NCBI GenBank assembly: GCA_037783545.1
Contig: JBBELK010001398.1
Span: forward strand, 186,001 to 250,000
DNA length: 64,000 nt
DNA from: Henricia sp. BOLD:AAB3569
Taxonomy: Eukaryota; Echinodermata; Asteroidea; Spinulosida; Echinasteridae
Direction: 5' to 3'
The translations under genes and the position numbers were made by a program. Positions 54,601 through 58,427 of this stretch are shown in pieces; the stretch's first letter is position 1, and each line of letters starts with the position of its first letter. The notes beneath the pieces were generated by a model. That model searched no databases. It was not told the origin of the DNA and saw only the letters and a list, made by a program, of their open reading frames with translations.

Positions 54601-54686
54601 TGGACACCATCGCAACGATAAAGGCTAACATTCTACGGGGAGATGACAAAATCGCAAAGATGGTCAGCACCGTTGCGATTTCCTGA
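21576..54686 (+). CDS. TRAF3IP1: TRAF3-interacting protein 1 (IFT54 / MIP-T3), complete gene
   Basis: Sixteen exons with GT/AG borders join in frame to 1863 nt (620 residues plus stop): 21576-21695, 22953-23021, 24724-24772, 26753-26865, 28506-28649, 30221-30616, 32113-32181, 34110-34133, 36803-36887, 40433-40450, 45477-45564, 47331-47408, 48433-48550, 49260-49370, 50301-50524, 54530-54686. Residues 1-117 form the calponin-homology-like N-domain ([31 protein letters not shown]). Residues 118-300 are a Lys/Arg/Asp/Glu-rich linker. [14 protein letters not shown] follows (about 394-407), then [13 protein letters not shown] (470-482), and a coiled coil fills 495-620 with [19 protein letters not shown]. 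The human protein is 691 residues with the same order. In other animals this IFT-B subunit binds tubulin by its N-domain and IFT20 by its coiled coil, and is needed for cilia; it was also described as a TRAF3 and microtubule partner. All phases agree, and no frameshift or stop is seen. Confidence 0.96.
21858..21939. repeat. 16-bp tandem repeat (5 units) in TRAF3IP1 intron 1
   Basis: GACAACTCGTACCCGG is repeated five times without visible change, 160 bp after the exon 1 donor. Confidence 0.9.
21973..22681. repeat. ~700-bp palindrome (inverted duplication) in TRAF3IP1 intron 1
   Basis: The left arm starts AGCCCTGTTGCCTAATCTAC and the right arm ends GTAGATTAGGCAACAGGGCT. The arms pair over ~300 bp each, meeting at TTTACTTCCCTTC ... 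GAAGGGAAGTAAA. The left arm alone is split by a 109-bp MITE (22040-22148). ORFs at 22146-22365 and 22428-22665 are the two arms of this palindrome. Confidence 0.9.
22040..22148. mobile_element. 109-bp MITE inserted in one arm of the palindrome
   Basis: The ends TAAGGTCTATTGCTGATCGT and ACGATCAGCAATAGACCTTA are perfect 20-bp inverted repeats. The homologous site in the other arm (about 22610-22625) is uninterrupted, which defines the insertion between CCCAT and GGCT. Confidence 0.9.
22682..22909. repeat. Third, partial copy of the palindrome arm
   Basis: CCCAAATCTGTGGCAAACTC through TGCGCATGCTCGAGAGCGGA repeats the left-arm orientation and follows the right arm immediately. It is more diverged than the two paired arms are from each other. 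Confidence 0.85.
22953..23021 (+). CDS. TRAF3IP1: TRAF3IP1 exon 2
   Basis: Residues 41-63, [20 protein letters not shown] then NVK. The family motif FMKGLYT is intact. Acceptor TTCTACCAG, donor GTGAGT, phase 0 to 0. Confidence 0.95.
23053..23537. mobile_element. Foldback MITE family C, copy 3
   Basis: Starts AAACTCCTCAAAAAAAG and ends TTTTTTGAGGAGTTT. It begins only 32 bp after the exon 2 donor. The 97-codon ORF on its left arm recurs in the other C copies and is not a gene. Confidence 0.85.
23796..24266. mobile_element. TTAA-ended MITE family H, copy 1
   Basis: The ends TTAAAGGCAGTATACATGAT and ...ATGTATACT...CTTTAA are inverted. The middle (23945-24110) is a reiteration of words like CCACTTCGCCCC in both orientations. 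Other copies: 34539-35035, 40635-41493, 41534-42044, 55961-56439. Its right TTAA is also the left end of the next element. Confidence 0.8.
24263..24595. mobile_element. TTAA-ended element family MM, copy 1
   Basis: The ends are TTAACCACTTC and GAAGTGGTTAA. The interior has GGAGCGGGAGA, a run of AAGTC/CAAGTC words, and AACTGCATATATGCAGTT near the right end. The second copy is at 33304-33638. Confidence 0.75.
24724..24772 (+). CDS. TRAF3IP1: TRAF3IP1 exon 3
   Basis: Residues 64-79 and the first base of codon 80: [16 protein letters not shown]. Acceptor GCACTAATAG, donor GTGAGT, phase 1. Closely matches the DKDAKISFLQKAIDVV block of the human protein. Confidence 0.95.
24855..25330. repeat. Interspersed repeat KK, copy 1
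   Basis: Shares CCAATCAGGA, AACTTGGCAG, AAATTGATTAAATTACATCA and CAGATTTGCGTGGATTTCCT with 58428-58775. It has extra segments, including about 24990-25080. No terminal repeats were recognised. Confidence 0.7.
25552..25804. mobile_element. Foldback MITE family N, copy 1
   Basis: The ends GGGTCTTTCTATAAATTAGG and CCTAATTTATAGAAAGACCC are perfect 20-bp inverted repeats. The arms continue through GTGTCCCCCGTTACA. The second copy, at 63288-63536, lies in the opposite orientation. Confidence 0.9.
26293..26487. repeat. ~195-bp hairpin element
   Basis: CATTTTGGGAGTAAAACAAT and the complement of ATTATTTGACTCCCAAAATG form the outer arms. GGAAGCAATGTGCGTGCGCG and its complement form the inner ones. 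It lies 265 bp before exon 4. Confidence 0.8.
26753..26865 (+). CDS. TRAF3IP1: TRAF3IP1 exon 4
   Basis: Residues 80-117: [20 protein letters not shown] then [33 protein letters not shown] is the most conserved block of the family. Acceptor TCCTTCCTTCAG, donor GTATGA, ending in phase 0. The open frame upstream of the acceptor is intronic. Confidence 0.95.
26930..27305. repeat. Repeat D relative (foldback form)
   Basis: The arms AAATAACTTTTTCACCAAGG ... and ...GGCCAAAAGTTATCTCCTGA are roughly complementary around CCACGTTACATACG. It ends TGGAAAGACCC. It resembles 31654-32056 and 47585-47985. Confidence 0.6.
27850..28151 (+). mobile_element. SINE-like sequence (body and 3' end)
   Basis: GGCAAGGCACTTAATCCCAG, CAGCGCCTTGAGCACC and GTGCGCTATACAAA are landmarks of tRNA-derived SINE bodies and 3' ends in animals. 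No intact A/B-box head is seen. The family L element begins directly after its 3' end. Confidence 0.5.
28152..28455. mobile_element. MITE family L, copy 1
   Basis: The ends ATGAATGCTAGGATAGGGCG and CCCTATTGCGGCATTCAGAG are imperfect inverted repeats. The word TAGGGCGACA is reiterated near the left end. Copies lie at 32688-32995 and 33716-34018. Confidence 0.8.
28506..28649 (+). CDS. TRAF3IP1: TRAF3IP1 exon 5
   Basis: Residues 118-165, [20 protein letters not shown] followed by a Lys/Arg/Asp-rich stretch ending [16 protein letters not shown] corresponds to LSSDDAV of the human protein. Acceptor ATTTTTAG, donor GTTAGA, phase 0 to 0. Confidence 0.93.
28650..28795 (+). mobile_element. tRNA-derived SINE fragment abutting the exon 5 donor
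   Basis: CCCAGGTTCGAATCCCATCC is a tRNA B-box, followed by CAGTCCCTGCTTG and a T-rich stretch. The same order (GGTTTGAATCCCGTCC, CTCAGTCCCTGCTTG) is read on the minus strand at 54992-54826. The 5' tRNA half is degraded. Confidence 0.6.
28840..29436 (-). pseudogene. Decayed Tc1/mariner-like element, transposase remnant on minus strand
   Basis: Minus-strand reading of about 29215-29275 gives [19 protein letters not shown], the C-terminal catalytic block of Tc1 transposases. The reading is interrupted by frame changes, and the N-terminal half is missing. The outer arms ACTACCCAT...ACACCTTGAAAGTTT and their complement near 29395-29430 are the terminal inverted repeats. Not functional. Confidence 0.75.
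30105..30205. repeat. Fragment related to family H right end
   Basis: GGTTTTTATCATACATATCC through TTTGTAACAGTTCTCCAATC resembles the H terminus in weakened form and sits 15-20 bp before exon 6. A similar decayed piece is at about 53735-53800. Confidence 0.5.
30221..30616 (+). CDS. TRAF3IP1: TRAF3IP1 exon 6: charged RD/KD-rich linker
   Basis: Residues 166-297, the largest exon. Almost every codon is Arg, Lys, Asp, Glu or Ser, with [23 protein letters not shown] and [13 protein letters not shown]. Acceptor CATTCTTCAG, donor GTGAGT, phase 0 to 0. The vertebrate protein has the same low-complexity charged region. Long open frames in the other phases (30153-30711) result from the biased composition. 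Confidence 0.93.
30953..31155. repeat. Interspersed repeat D, copy 2 (reverse)
   Basis: Begins TCTTTCCACGGTAAAGGGGG and ends with the GTAACCGGGACGGC hairpin half, the same order as 13434-13682 in reverse complement. Confidence 0.7.
31157..31505. mobile_element. Foldback MITE family C, copy 4 (left end lost)
   Basis: The sequence joins a C element abruptly at CCCCAATTGGGGGATG and continues to the right end TTTAGGAGTTT. About 130 bp of the left arm are missing. Confidence 0.75.
31654..32056. repeat. Repeat D relative (foldback form), copy 2
   Basis: GGTCTTTCCACGCTAATGGA and CCCATTAGCGTGGAAAAACC are near-inverted ends; AGATGTCTTAAGTTTATCTC pairs with GAGATAAACTGAAGACATCT. The element ends ~55 bp before exon 7. 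Confidence 0.75.
32113..32181 (+). CDS. TRAF3IP1: TRAF3IP1 exon 7
   Basis: Residues 298-320, [20 protein letters not shown] then DEE. Acceptor TGGCTCTCAG, donor GTAATA, phase 0 to 0, length a multiple of three. Little sequence conservation is expected here; support is from splice signals and frame. Confidence 0.85.
32220..32430 (-). mobile_element. tRNA-derived SINE, copy 1 (with tRNA head)
   Basis: Read on the minus strand: a tRNA-like head CTCGGTGGTCGAGTGGTTAA (A box) ... GTGGGTTCGAATCCCACCCG (B box), then a body with TATGAAGTTTTTTATAGTGT and a 3' end CCTGACGCAAGCTAAATCAA. Because the same body follows the head at 53051-53239, this is a SINE, not a functional tRNA gene. Confidence 0.85.
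32476..32636 (-). mobile_element. tRNA-derived SINE, copy 2 (head missing)
   Basis: Same 3' end and body as copy 1, only 45 bp away and in the same orientation, but 5'-truncated before the tRNA head. Confidence 0.8.
32688..32995. mobile_element. MITE family L, copy 2
   Basis: Starts ATGGATGCTAGGATAGGGCG and ends GCGGCATCCAGAGTTCTTAC. Slightly shorter repeat block at the left end than copies 1 and 3. Confidence 0.8.
33304..33638. mobile_element. TTAA-ended element family MM, copy 2
   Basis: The ends TTAACCCCCTCGC and GAAGGGGTTAA are inverted. Interior landmarks GGAGCGGGAGACTGCA and AACTGCATTATGCAGTT match copy 1 at 24263. Confidence 0.75.
33716..34018. mobile_element. MITE family L, copy 3
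   Basis: AACTCTGGATGCTAGGATAG at the left and GCATCCAGAGTTC at the right give the clearest inverted ends of the three copies. It ends ~90 bp before exon 8. Confidence 0.8.
34110..34133 (+). CDS. TRAF3IP1: TRAF3IP1 exon 8 (24-nt microexon)
   Basis: Acceptor TTTGATTGCAG, then AAT GTT CGT CCG GCA CCA CAA GAG (NVRPAPQE, residues 321-328), donor GTACTC. Phase 0 to 0, so inclusion or skipping leaves the frame intact. Its inclusion rests on splice signals and phase only; it may be alternative or spurious. Confidence 0.6.
34233..34522. mobile_element. Foldback MITE W with CRE palindromes
   Basis: The ends CAATAGACCT and AGGTCTATTG are inverted. Both arms carry TGACGTCA (34252-34259, 34497-34504) and ACCGCGGTGCATTATGGGTG or its complement. 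The middle ~180 bp is AT-rich. Confidence 0.85.
34539..35035. mobile_element. TTAA-ended MITE family H, copy 2 (reverse)
   Basis: Begins TTAAAGATAGTATACATGAT and ends ...TTCTACCTTTAA. The CGCCC/GGGCG word array lies at 34690-34880. ORFs at 34582-34982 are within the element. Confidence 0.8.
35041..35290. repeat. Repeat NN with reiterated GTTACAC/TAACACG words, copy 1
   Basis: GAATCACGAAAGTT then AATTAACACCG is followed by words such as CTGTTA, TGTTACACTAACACG and GTAACACTAACAC. The same order recurs at 63710-64000. Confidence 0.7.
35296..35892. repeat. Element CC built of TTACGAATG/TTACCAACG words
   Basis: Words TTACGAA(T/C)G and TTACCAA(T/C)G, or complements, occur dozens of times across ~500 bp in both orientations, interrupted by GATTGGTATAAATAGCGG, which looks like a TATA box. 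Possible ends are CATACACATTCTCACAG and CCACAGTGTGAGAGCAG. No protein is encoded. Confidence 0.6.
35887..36009. repeat. Interspersed repeat D, copy 3
   Basis: AAGTTATCTCTTCAGAACAA through GACCAGACAAAGGTATTTCC to TGGAAAGACCCA, collinear with 13556-13682. Confidence 0.7.
36140..36619. mobile_element. MITE with hAT-like CAGGG ends (family Y)
   Basis: The left end CAGGGCCCAATTTCTTAAAA and right end TTTATGAAATTGGTCCCTG are inverted. It interrupts sequence rich in TCTGCGACCAG words (36030-36100 and 36620-36660), apparently an older element. A clean 8-bp target duplication is not evident. Confidence 0.65.
36803..36887 (+). CDS. TRAF3IP1: TRAF3IP1 exon 9
   Basis: Residues 329-356 plus one base: [20 protein letters not shown] then RRPTQGSD. 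Acceptor TTCTTCACGCAG, donor GTAAGC, ending phase 1. Confidence 0.85.
37046..37238. repeat. Short inverted-repeat element
   Basis: CCTAGTTCTCACTTTCATGG and the complement of CCGTGAGTGAGAACTAGG form the ends. It contains CCATGGTG and CACCATGG-type inner inverted repeats. Confidence 0.55.
37239..37989. other. Intron 9 sequence with no recognised feature
   Basis: Only a small hairpin (AGCGTATG...CATACGCT, about 37438-37460) is seen. No exon candidate with matching phase was found. Confidence 0.4.
37990..39055 (+). pseudogene. Decayed Tc1/mariner element with ~200-bp terminal inverted repeats
   Basis: The ends TAAACACCTCAACAAAAGTA and TACTTTTGTTGAGGTGTTTA, with TA at both borders, and arms of ~200 bp define the element. 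The interior encodes on the plus strand [20 protein letters not shown] and [13 protein letters not shown] (38291-38490), then after a deletion [20 protein letters not shown] (about 38568-38630). These are the paired-like DNA-binding and catalytic DDE blocks of Tc1 transposase. Stops and the loss of the central catalytic region make it non-functional. Confidence 0.85.
39206..39360. repeat. ~155-bp hairpin element
   Basis: CTTGATAAGGGAAAACACAC versus GTGTGTCTTCCCTAAG, and GTTAGCGGTACCGCCTGCA versus TGCAGGCGGTACCGCTAA, form two paired segments around a ~35-bp loop. Confidence 0.8.
39412..39600. repeat. Interspersed repeat, inverse copy of 20062-20260
   Basis: GCATAGTTCCGACCTGTCAA through CCAATCACAACAGAGCTAGC to GGTTTCAATGCCGG mirrors the intergenic copy. 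A separate fragment nearby (39783-39860: GATAGCGTGTGAGCCATAGC) matches 11130-11215 in the hnRNP gene. Confidence 0.7.
40433..40450 (+). CDS. TRAF3IP1: TRAF3IP1 exon 10 (18-nt microexon)
   Basis: Acceptor CTAACTACAG, then ACTCCGAGGGTGAGGAAG, donor GTATGT. Phase 1 to 1: with its split codons it adds DSEGEE, matching the acidic SDAEGD-type region of the family. Strong splice signals on both sides support it, although it is only six codons. Confidence 0.75.
40635..41493. mobile_element. TTAA-ended MITE family H, copy 3, split by a SINE
   Basis: The left end TTTAAAGATAGTATCCATGA and right end ATGTGTACTGCCTTTAA are intact. The interior word array (41160-41300) continues after a ~375-bp insertion at 40780-41157. 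Confidence 0.8.
40780..41157 (-). mobile_element. tRNA-derived SINE inserted in family H MITE
   Basis: Minus strand: head GTTATGGCCGAGCGGTCTAG (A box), GTGGGTTTGAATCCGGGCC (B box), body GAGCAAGGCACTTAATCACA and TAAAGCCGTTGGTCCATGTG, and an A/T tail of AAATAAATAAAATAAA at the 3' end. The head looks Leu- or Ser-tRNA-like. It is inserted within H just after AAAAAAGGGTT. Confidence 0.85.
41534..42044. mobile_element. TTAA-ended MITE family H, copy 4
   Basis: TTTAAAGGTAGTATACATCA to ATGTATACTATCTTTAA. The right TTTAA merges with the left end of the family M element that follows. Confidence 0.85.
42042..42620. mobile_element. TTAA-ended element family M, copy 2
   Basis: Begins TTAAATGGCCCCTTATTTAG and ends GGCCCTTTAA. 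Near-identical to copy 1 (19143), including GCTGTTTGAGTTTGTTTTAC. Confidence 0.8.
43274..43760. mobile_element. Foldback MITE family C, copy 5
   Basis: AAACTCCTCAAAAAATG to TTTTTTGAGGAGTTT. The 124-codon minus-strand ORF is shared with copies 3, 4 and 6 and has no protein-family resemblance. Confidence 0.85.
44242..44494. repeat. 21-bp tandem repeat (12 units) in TRAF3IP1 intron 10
   Basis: GGTGCCCCTCCGGTTGGCCTC is repeated 12 times; the only visible variation is CCTA for CCTC in two units. Because 21 is a multiple of three, all frames stay open (for example CPSGWPR and APRPTGG heptads), which explains the 107-118 codon ORFs. Confidence 0.95.
44525..45186. mobile_element. MITE X with CTTAAGT/CGCTTAA words
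   Basis: The ends CTGGGGCGGTATTCACAAAA and TTTTGTGAATACCGCCCCAG are perfect 20-bp inverted repeats. The outer ~130 bp on each side are filled with words CTTAAG, GCGCTTAAA and CCCGCTTA. The centre is unique. Confidence 0.85.
45477..45564 (+). CDS. TRAF3IP1: TRAF3IP1 exon 11
   Basis: Residues 363-391 plus two bases: [20 protein letters not shown] then DSLPQQVQA. Acceptor CTTTGTGCAG. The donor GTATGT at 45565 is preferred over the weaker GTTCAA 11 nt earlier because only it keeps frame with exon 12. Confidence 0.85.
45684..46492. mobile_element. MITE family P, split by a nested hAT-like element
   Basis: The left end ACCAATCCGGTAACTAAGGT and right end ACCTTAGTTACCGGATTGGT, extended by CTCCTTCCCTGTA, give ~45-bp inverted repeats. 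The TAGACC terminus recalls family O. The insert at 45802-46265 interrupts it. Confidence 0.85.
45802..46265. mobile_element. hAT-like MITE with GACTCG array, nested in family P
   Basis: TCCATTAC flanks both sides (45794-45801, 46266-46273), a perfect 8-bp target duplication. The ends CAACGCTGTAGGACTCGAG and CCCGACTACAGCCCTG are inverted repeats related to those at 606 and 1464. GACTCG/CGGACT words fill the outer ~100 bp on each side. Confidence 0.85.
46498..46885. mobile_element. MITE BB with GTCTTGCGAC-type words
   Basis: GCCCCAGTCACACTG and CAGTGTGACTGTTAGGC are the inverted ends. Inside, words such as AAGTCTT, GTGGTCTTG, AGTCGTGC and CACGACTAGTC recur in both orientations. It sits between family P and repeat J. 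Confidence 0.65.
46895..47271. repeat. Interspersed repeat J, copy 2 (uninterrupted)
   Basis: Runs from AAAGTACCAATGAAGGGGCC through TTCGTGGAATAAGAGTGTAA to TGGGCCTTTAAA with no insertion, so it serves as the empty-site reference for copies 3 and 4. It ends 60 bp before exon 12. Confidence 0.75.
47331..47408 (+). CDS. TRAF3IP1: TRAF3IP1 exon 12
   Basis: Residues 392-417: [20 protein letters not shown] then DDPAM, with split codons at both ends. It matches the [12 protein letters not shown] block of the human protein. Acceptor ATAGTCGTAG, donor GTACCA, phase 2 to 2. Confidence 0.95.
47585..47985. repeat. Repeat D relative (foldback form), copy 3
   Basis: AGAGACCTTTTCCTCCAGGA and TCCTGGTGAAAAAGTCTCTC are the outer arms. 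ACATACCTTCCTGAAAGCCC pairs with GGGTTTTCAGAAAGGTATGT further in. Confidence 0.8.
48010..48145. repeat. Hairpin related to the interior of family O
   Basis: GGGATTAAAAGTAGGTTTGG, CCGTTTAAAACTGGCTAG and GCGCTGATAATGGCCC resemble the reverse complement of 3740-3830. GCTGATAATGGCCC and GGGCCATTATCAGC then form a short perfect hairpin. Confidence 0.65.
48433..48550 (+). CDS. TRAF3IP1: TRAF3IP1 exon 13
   Basis: Residues 418-457: [20 protein letters not shown] then [20 protein letters not shown]. It corresponds to SGKTVSNVITE...DEEDDQFVVE in human. Acceptor TCTATTTCAG, donor GTTAGG, ending phase 0. Confidence 0.95.
48595..48657 (-). mobile_element. tRNA-derived SINE 3' fragment
   Basis: Minus-strand 3' part of the family at 32220-32430 (complement of GAGAGAATGAATATTAGGG and ACGTATCTTTATTAGCAC), 45 bp after the exon 13 donor. 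Confidence 0.6.
49260..49370 (+). CDS. TRAF3IP1: TRAF3IP1 exon 14
   Basis: Residues 458-494: [20 protein letters not shown] then [30 protein letters not shown] is identical or nearly so in vertebrate IFT54. Acceptor TTTTTCCAG, donor GTGAGT, phase 0 to 0. Confidence 0.96.
50301..50524 (+). CDS. TRAF3IP1: TRAF3IP1 exon 15: coiled coil
   Basis: Residues 495-568: [20 protein letters not shown], then [40 protein letters not shown] and [14 protein letters not shown]. This is the conserved IFT20-interacting coiled-coil half. Acceptor TCCGTTACAG, donor GTTAGT, ending phase 2. Confidence 0.97.
50525..52388. other. TRAF3IP1 intron 15, first half: no clear element
   Basis: Apart from ATGTACATGTACATATATAT (51128-51150) and poly-T runs near 52160-52230, no tandem array, TIR element or exon is recognised. 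Some of it, such as 50820-51000 and 51630-51800, reads like decayed interspersed repeat. Confidence 0.4.
52389..52755. mobile_element. TTAA-ended element family M, copy 3 (diverged, shorter)
   Basis: TTAAAGGGCACCTGAAATTG to GGGACTCTTTAA. Shares GTTTTTATCAATGAAATCTG, GGGGGTTAAAA and TTTATGCTAATGAAAAT with copies 1 and 2, but lacks about 200 bp of the middle. Confidence 0.7.
52868..53667. mobile_element. Element OO with GATCCCGAGCTCGG words, host of a SINE
   Basis: GTTTACACTTGATCC at the left and GGATCAATCTTGATCAGTGT then AAAC at the right suggest inverted ends. The left part repeats GAGCTCGGGGTCGAAC-like words in both orientations. A SINE (53051-53239) is inserted in it. Confidence 0.55.
53051..53239 (+). 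mobile_element. tRNA-derived SINE with 11-bp target duplication
   Basis: TAATCTTACCG at 53040-53050 and again at 53240-53250 is a perfect target-site duplication. The insert starts inside the tRNA head (GAGTGGTTAAGATGTCTGCC), has the B box TGGATTCAAATCCCACCCGA, and shares its body with 32220-32430. Slight 5' truncation. Confidence 0.9.
54530..54686 (+). CDS. TRAF3IP1: TRAF3IP1 exon 16: end of coiled coil and stop
   Basis: Residues 569-620: [20 protein letters not shown], then [20 protein letters not shown] and [15 protein letters not shown] at 54684-54686. It matches the VEPLKAELAELEQ...IKxNILKNEEKIQKMV end of the family. Acceptor TTTCACACAG. No nearby polyadenylation signal is compelling. 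Confidence 0.95.
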
Positions 54687-54825
54687 GGTCAGCCTTATCA
54701 CTAGCTTTATTAATATAATTACTAATTTCTTTCTGGTATTGAAACCAAGGATTCCTCAAAAGTGCCCAAGGCACTGTAGCTCGTAAGTCTCAAGAAACCT
54801 GTGAAGAGAAGACGATGAAGAACTG

Positions 54826-54992
54826 CTCAGTTTTAGAGGTGGGAGGAAAACCCCTATACAACTCTGTAATGGGGAAACCCACGGAATCAAGCAGGGACTG
54901 AGAACCCAATACTCATACTGGTCTGGACGGGATTCAAACCAGGGCCACAGAGGTTGAAGGCGAGGAAAGAACCGCTACGCCAACCTGAATCC
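54826..54992 (-). mobile_element. tRNA-derived SINE just downstream of TRAF3IP1
   Basis: Minus strand: GGTTGGCGTAGCGGTTCTTT (A-box region), CTGGTTTGAATCCCGTCCAG (B box), then CTCAGTCCCTGCTTG and GGGTTTCCCCATTACAGAGT. Same family as the fragment at 28650-28795. It lies within ~140-300 bp of the stop codon and may fall in the 3' UTR in antisense. Confidence 0.7.
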
Positions 54993-55041
54993 CCTGGCAG
55001 TTGTCGGAACTCTGGCTTTTTGCATTTTTAAGTCACAAATT

Positions 55042-55505
55042 AGGCCCGCTTCAAACGTCGCGCTTATGCCGTGTCGAATTAAATTCAACTTGGCACGACG
55101 TTTGCACGACGTAAGCACGGCAGTGGCTTTAAACGTCGAACTTAATTGCAAACTCCCAGTCGAGTCTAAATACATCCAACATGGTGGATGGGTATTGTGC
55201 ACGTCATGGATGTTGTGCACGTGCGTTTTCCATTCTGTCCATTGTACCTCTGTTTGTTGGACCAACTTCGAACTGGAATTAAATTCGACACGGCTGAAGC
55301 ACGACGTTTGAAGCCAAGCCGTGCTTGTGCCGCACTAAATAAAGTTAGCACGGCAGACCCTGTCGAGCTAAAATCTTCTGCCGTGTCGAACTCATTTTGC
55401 CGAGCCAAATGGCTTCAAACGTCGTACTTGTGCCGTGTCGAATTTAAAAAAATCAAGTTAAATTTAATTCGACACGGCATAAGCGTGACGTTTGAAGTGG
55501 GCCTT
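55042..55505. mobile_element. MITE family E, copy 2
   Basis: TAGGCCCGCTTCAAACGTCG to GACGTTTGAAGTGGGCCTTA. It has an extra ~65 bp relative to copy 1 (around 55190-55265). ORFs of 80-126 codons here and at 8236-8605 are readings of the same word array. Confidence 0.8.
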
Positions 55506-55564
55506 AGACTATTTATTTTCAAAGGCCAGAAAGAGCTGAAAGTGTTGGAAGAAACAGCAAACTT

Positions 55565-55910
55565 TTAAAGGAGCATGTCCAGATTTTTCCAGAAAATGGA
55601 TTTTGTTCGAACAGTCATAAAATTCCTCCCCAAAATACTATCCATGGGAAGAAAACAGGAAAATTGCAATCTCCAATTTGGATGTGGAAGCAAAAAGGTT
55701 GGTGTAATCACTGCACTGTTTTATGGAACGGATTAATTAGTTTACAAAACATCAGTGGTTTTTTTACGTTATCTTTGAAAATATACAGATTGGGGGCGCG
55801 AAATTTCAGAATACTAATGGGAAAAATTTGACATGAAATGAAATGGTCTCGAAACCCATGGGAAAATTGGGGGAGCGTTCAAAATTTGATCTGAGCACGC
55901 TCCTTTAAAA
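55565..55910. mobile_element. TTAA-type element with TAAAGGAGC ends
   Basis: TTTAAAGGAGCATGTCCAGA at the left and GAGCACGCTCCTTTAAA at the right are inverted over ~13 bp. The inner segment AATGGGAAAAATTTGACATG resembles sequence at 20640-20720. Confidence 0.55.
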
Positions 55911-55960
55911 ACAGGGACGTTGGTTTTCCAGCGATTGTCGGAATTCTGGGTTTTTGTATA

Positions 55961-56439
55961 TTTAAAGGTAGTATACATCATTGGTAATCTCGAAAATCAG
56001 AAATATTCACAGATTTACGCCTAACTTACACAATATAACCATGATGACCGTAGAAAACGTCCCCTGAAACGGTTTTGTCTGAAGTGATATAGTCTGAGAG
56101 AAATGAGTAAAACAATTAGTTTTCGTCTCATGAGACGAAAATTAAATTCCCCCCAAACCACTTCACCCGAGTGCCATTTCGCCCCAAATTACTTCGTCCA
56201 AACACTACATCGCCCAAATGCCACTTCGCCCCCAAACCACTTCGTGCACAGGCCGTGGTTCAGGGCGAAGTTGTTTTGGGGCGAAATGACTGCAAACCCT
56301 TTTTTTACTGTTTTCTCAAAAGTTAGACGAAGTACGGAGCTGGGTTTTGCTCAGGTTGGTTTTAATCATGCATATCTTCAATCACACAGGGGGATAAAAC
56401 TATTTGTAACAGTTTACCAATCATGTATACTATCTTTAA
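55961..56439. mobile_element. TTAA-ended MITE family H, copy 5
   Basis: TTTAAAGGTAGTATACATCA to ATGTATACTATCTTTAA, the same orientation as copies 1 and 4. The word array lies at 56145-56290. Confidence 0.85.
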
Positions 56440-57116
56440 GTAACAAATTATAATCTTTGTTTTCAAGGCCGGAAAAGAGCTGCAAATGTTATAAGAAACA
56501 ACCAGCTTTTATTTACAGAATTTATTTACAGAAATTTAATACAAAATTTATCAACATTCCCGTGCACAATTCCCGCAATCATCTCAAACAGAAAATATAT
56601 GACCCGTCTAATCCCGCAGCTTACATATTCTAGCTTGCACAGTCAAATTGCACACTTGATATAAACAATATGATTTTGGTTATTTCAAACATTTTAAGCC
56701 TTGAAACTGCCTTAAAATCCAAAAATTAGATGATTTTGTGAGTCACTGTGTATAAAACTTATTGACTTCGGCAAGATAATGTACTTTCGCAGTTATTCCA
56801 TGTTTCACATTTAAGGGTGTCCTTTTTCATTGGCCGTTGCTGCATCACTTGGGTCATTCCATGAAAAAGGGACACAGTGTCCCCCTTACATCGTGTCACT
56901 GGAGTTGATTTTTTATTATTACCAGACTTCCGAGAAGGATTACCCTCGGCATATAAAGAATATATGACCTCATGAATCGAACACCACCTTTATCTGTTGA
57001 TACTACCCAAAACATAACGAGAACGATTCAATAAACTAGTGCGATCCTCTAAATGCAAGTGTGACATTTTGAAACATTTTGAAACCAGGTTTTATAGCTG
57101 GGTAAAATCAGCAACT

Positions 57117-57603
57117 AAACTCCTCAAAAAAAGTTCGAAAAGTCAAGTTTGACTGACGATTTCTCTCTTGGTGCAAAATAATTTTCCCTGAATTTTATAT
57201 CATTTGAAAGCCCTGTTATTCCTCTTTACGATGATGTGTCATTTGTTATGATTAAGCAATTGGGGGATGTGCAGCACAGCTGAATACGGGGGCGGGTGTG
57301 AAGTGAAATGTCACAAAATGCATTGCTATTGTCAAAAATTGCATTGACACATTCCCATCCTCCAAGCAAAAGGGGAATGCACTGCATGACAATAGCAGTG
57401 AATTTTGTGACATTTCACTTTCCACCCACCCCTGTATTCCGCTATACTGCACATCCCCCAATTGATTAATCATAACAAATGACACCTCACTGTAAAGAGG
57501 AATAACAGGGCTTTCCAATGATAACAAACTCAAGGGAAATGATTTAGTAACAAGAGATAAATCGTCAGTCAAACTTGACTTTCCGAACTTTTTTGAGGAG
57601 TTT
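57117..57603. mobile_element. Foldback MITE family C, copy 6
   Basis: AAACTCCTCAAAAAAAG to TTTTTTGAGGAGTTT. By eye it is almost identical to copies 2, 3 and 5 in the loop-proximal ATGTCACAAAATGCATTGCT segment. Confidence 0.85.
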
Positions 57604-58063
57604 ACATTTTCTAGAAAGAAACTGGTCAAAAAGACTTAAAAAGTAATCGCATGAGTTGAAAAATGCCTTGGAGTTCCCTCTTACGTTGTGAAACAATTTT
57701 CTTGAATATTTTCAATACTTGTATGTTGTACACTTGTACATAGATGTGAGTATCTGTAAGATATTTTCTTTGTTTTTCTGCTGCTGTGTGACATTCCAGA
57801 TTTACTTTTACTTTTAAATTAACACATTTTATGAATAATATTGTTCCCGGGGAGAATACCGGTACAGATAAGTTATTTTTTGGTCATGAGATTGAAACTA
57901 CATGTACATATAGGCCCTATGTATCATTTGCAAGATGACATGTTTTATGGATTCGTGGAATAAGAGCATAACATATCTAAACAAGAATGTTGGTAAACTA
58001 GCCTGCAGAAATGTCAGCTACATAGATGCATCAATGCTTCCAGCCTCTTGCGACAGAGCCTCT

Positions 58064-58229
58064 TTAAAGCGAGCCTCCCATAGGCCCACTGTGCAATTTT
58101 TGCCACGAATTTCCTACGATTAGATACGATTTGGTACGATTGTTTGTAGAGTCTATAGACAGTCTCTGGTAATCGTACCAATTCGTAGGAAATTCGTGGC
58201 CAAAATCGCACAGTGGGAGGCCCGCTTAA
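58064..58229. repeat. ~165-bp palindrome S
   Basis: TTAAAGCGAGCCTCCCA...GCCCACTGTGC pairs with GCACAGTGGGAGGCCCGCTTAA. Inner arms GCCACGAATTTCCTACGA and TCGTAGGAAATTCGTGGC are perfect. The right TTAA is shared with the hairpin that follows. Confidence 0.85.
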
Positions 58230-58331
58230 AGGCACAGGCTCGTCAGCAATGCGCGCGCGCGCTAAATTCGTGCAACGAAATACGCAGCACGAATTTGGCG
58301 CGCGCGCATTGGTGACGAGCCTTTGTCTTTA
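58227..58331. repeat. GC-tract hairpin R, copy 1
   Basis: TTAAAGGCACAGGCTCGTCA to TGACGAGCCTTTGTCTTTAA, with GCGCGCGCGC tracts in both arms and a ~30-bp apex. It is a shortened version of copies 2 and 3. Confidence 0.85.
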
Positions 58332-58427
58332 ACGCATTCTCCTAGTCGTGATCGTGCGTCCCGAGGCCCTGTTAAAATTTGCTCTATTTTGCTGTGGAAA
58401 CAGCGACATCAATCTTGTCGCTGCTCT